From: Moraxella sp.
Lineage (GTDB): Bacteria > Pseudomonadota > Gammaproteobacteria > Pseudomonadales > Moraxellaceae
Length of the DNA: 57,773 bases
Assembly: GCA_030528385.1 (NCBI GenBank)
Contig: JAUMYZ010000014.1
Coordinates: forward strand, 1 to 57,773
Direction of reading: 5' to 3'
Both the position numbers and the translations under genes were made by a program. Of the stretch, positions 57,248 through 57,773 are shown in pieces; within the stretch, counting starts at the first letter, position 1; the number at the start of each line of letters is the position of its first letter. The notes beneath the pieces are model-generated. The model worked only from the letters and a program-made list of their open reading frames with translations. It was not told the DNA's origin and ran no database searches.

Positions 57248-57773
57248 ATGCTCACCGACAACAAAATCAAAGGGCTAAAACCCACCGAAAAACGCTGCTC
57301 GCTATCAGCCGGCGAAGGCTTATCCATTGATGTCATGCCAACTGGCAAAAAGTCTTGGACACTTGAATACACCAAAAATGGCAAACGCACACGTAAAAAA
57401 CTGGGTGATTATCCACTAATCAGCTAAAAGAAGCTAGGGTCTTGGCAGAAAAAGAGAAACGCTTAGCAATACTTGGCTTAACAGATGTTACCTTGCAACA
57501 AGTGATAGATGAATGGGTGAATCTGCACACGCCACAATGGACCAGCGAAAAATACAAATATACCATCATGCACCGCATTGAACTGGTTACTGCCAATCTT
57601 GCCAACCGCCCCCCGATAAGGCGGTTTGGGTCATTCCAGCTTATCGCATGAAAATGAGACAAGAGCGTCTTGTGCCACTTGCACCACAACCCCTTGCTAT
57701 TTTGCGTGTATTACTTGACCTCCCCTCCCTATCGTTCGGGAACTCCCAATATCACTACTGGGTATTTCCTAAT
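57248..57773 (+). pseudogene. Broken P4-type tyrosine integrase
   Basis: From the ATG at 57248 the sequence reads MLTDNKIKGLKPTEKRCSLS and TLEYTKNGKRTRKKLGDYP, the N-terminal DUF4102 domain of P4/CP4-like integrases. A stop follows at about 57425; in another frame the sequence continues as AKEARVLAEKEKRLAILGLT and an SAM-like segment ending LVTANLANR. After a second shift near 57613 it reads DKAVWVIPAYRMKMRQERLV and PLAPQPLAILRVLLDL, the catalytic-domain part. The section in between, with the first catalytic Arg, is missing. The window ends inside it. It lies 191 bases after ssrA, a classic integration site, so it marks an old element. Confidence 0.75.

Overview
The window looks like chromosomal core DNA of a gammaproteobacterium of the family Moraxellaceae (Moraxella, Psychrobacter or Acinetobacter relatives). 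The basis is the tmRNA tag ANDETYALAA, an NF038104-type lipoprotein, an XRE-HTH fused to an AlaA-type aminotransferase, and a prmA / DUF3426 / fis / purH run. This is recognition from memory, with no database search. Base composition is moderate and even, and I see no large foreign island.

Layout. 1-394: non-coding DNA with two interlaced inverted repeats and a terminator. 395-4372: HTH-aminotransferase (-), tRNA-Val and tRNA-Asp (+) with a strong promoter and terminator, a secreted protein and glnA (-). 4629-7946: SIMPL protein, L,D-transpeptidase and purB (+). 7945-9661: purM-purN (-). 9841-12450: AI-2E family exporter, hda and a DUF2057 protein (+). 12487-14893: lipoprotein, argJ and xthA (-). 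15005-15881: thioesterase and lipoprotein (+). 15875-26029: recC-recB-recD (-), divergent from dnaE-trmJ (26127-30595, +). 30666-35683: cysE, prmA, DUF3426 protein, fis and purH (+). 35984-43658: hpt, a small membrane protein, ttcA, rlmKL, an MscS-family channel and leuA (-). 43855-50615: Lrp-type regulator, putA and nrdA (+). 50691-53648: THEM6-like thioesterase, a decayed higB toxin gene (+), a glycosyltransferase and bcp (-). 53819-57056: purine permease (+), queC (-), a MarC-family protein and the tmRNA gene ssrA (+). The right edge holds a broken tyrosine-integrase gene just past ssrA.

Functional themes. Purine synthesis and salvage are spread over the window (purB, purM, purN, purH, hpt, NCS2 permease). 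DNA replication and repair is heavy (hda, xthA, recBCD, dnaE, nrdA). RNA modification is represented by trmJ, ttcA, rlmKL and queC. Amino-acid metabolism includes glnA, argJ, cysE, leuA, putA and the aminotransferase.

I found no complete undescribed system. The items most worth following are the HTH-aminotransferase fusion (with a possible internal start), the paired NrdR boxes in front of an nrdA that has no nrdB behind it, the putA operator-like palindromes next to an Lrp-type gene, the absence of dusB before fis, the long basic tail on RlmKL, and two decayed accessory genes (higB and the ssrA-associated integrase). Several starts were moved inward from the longest open frame; the reasons are given in each entry.
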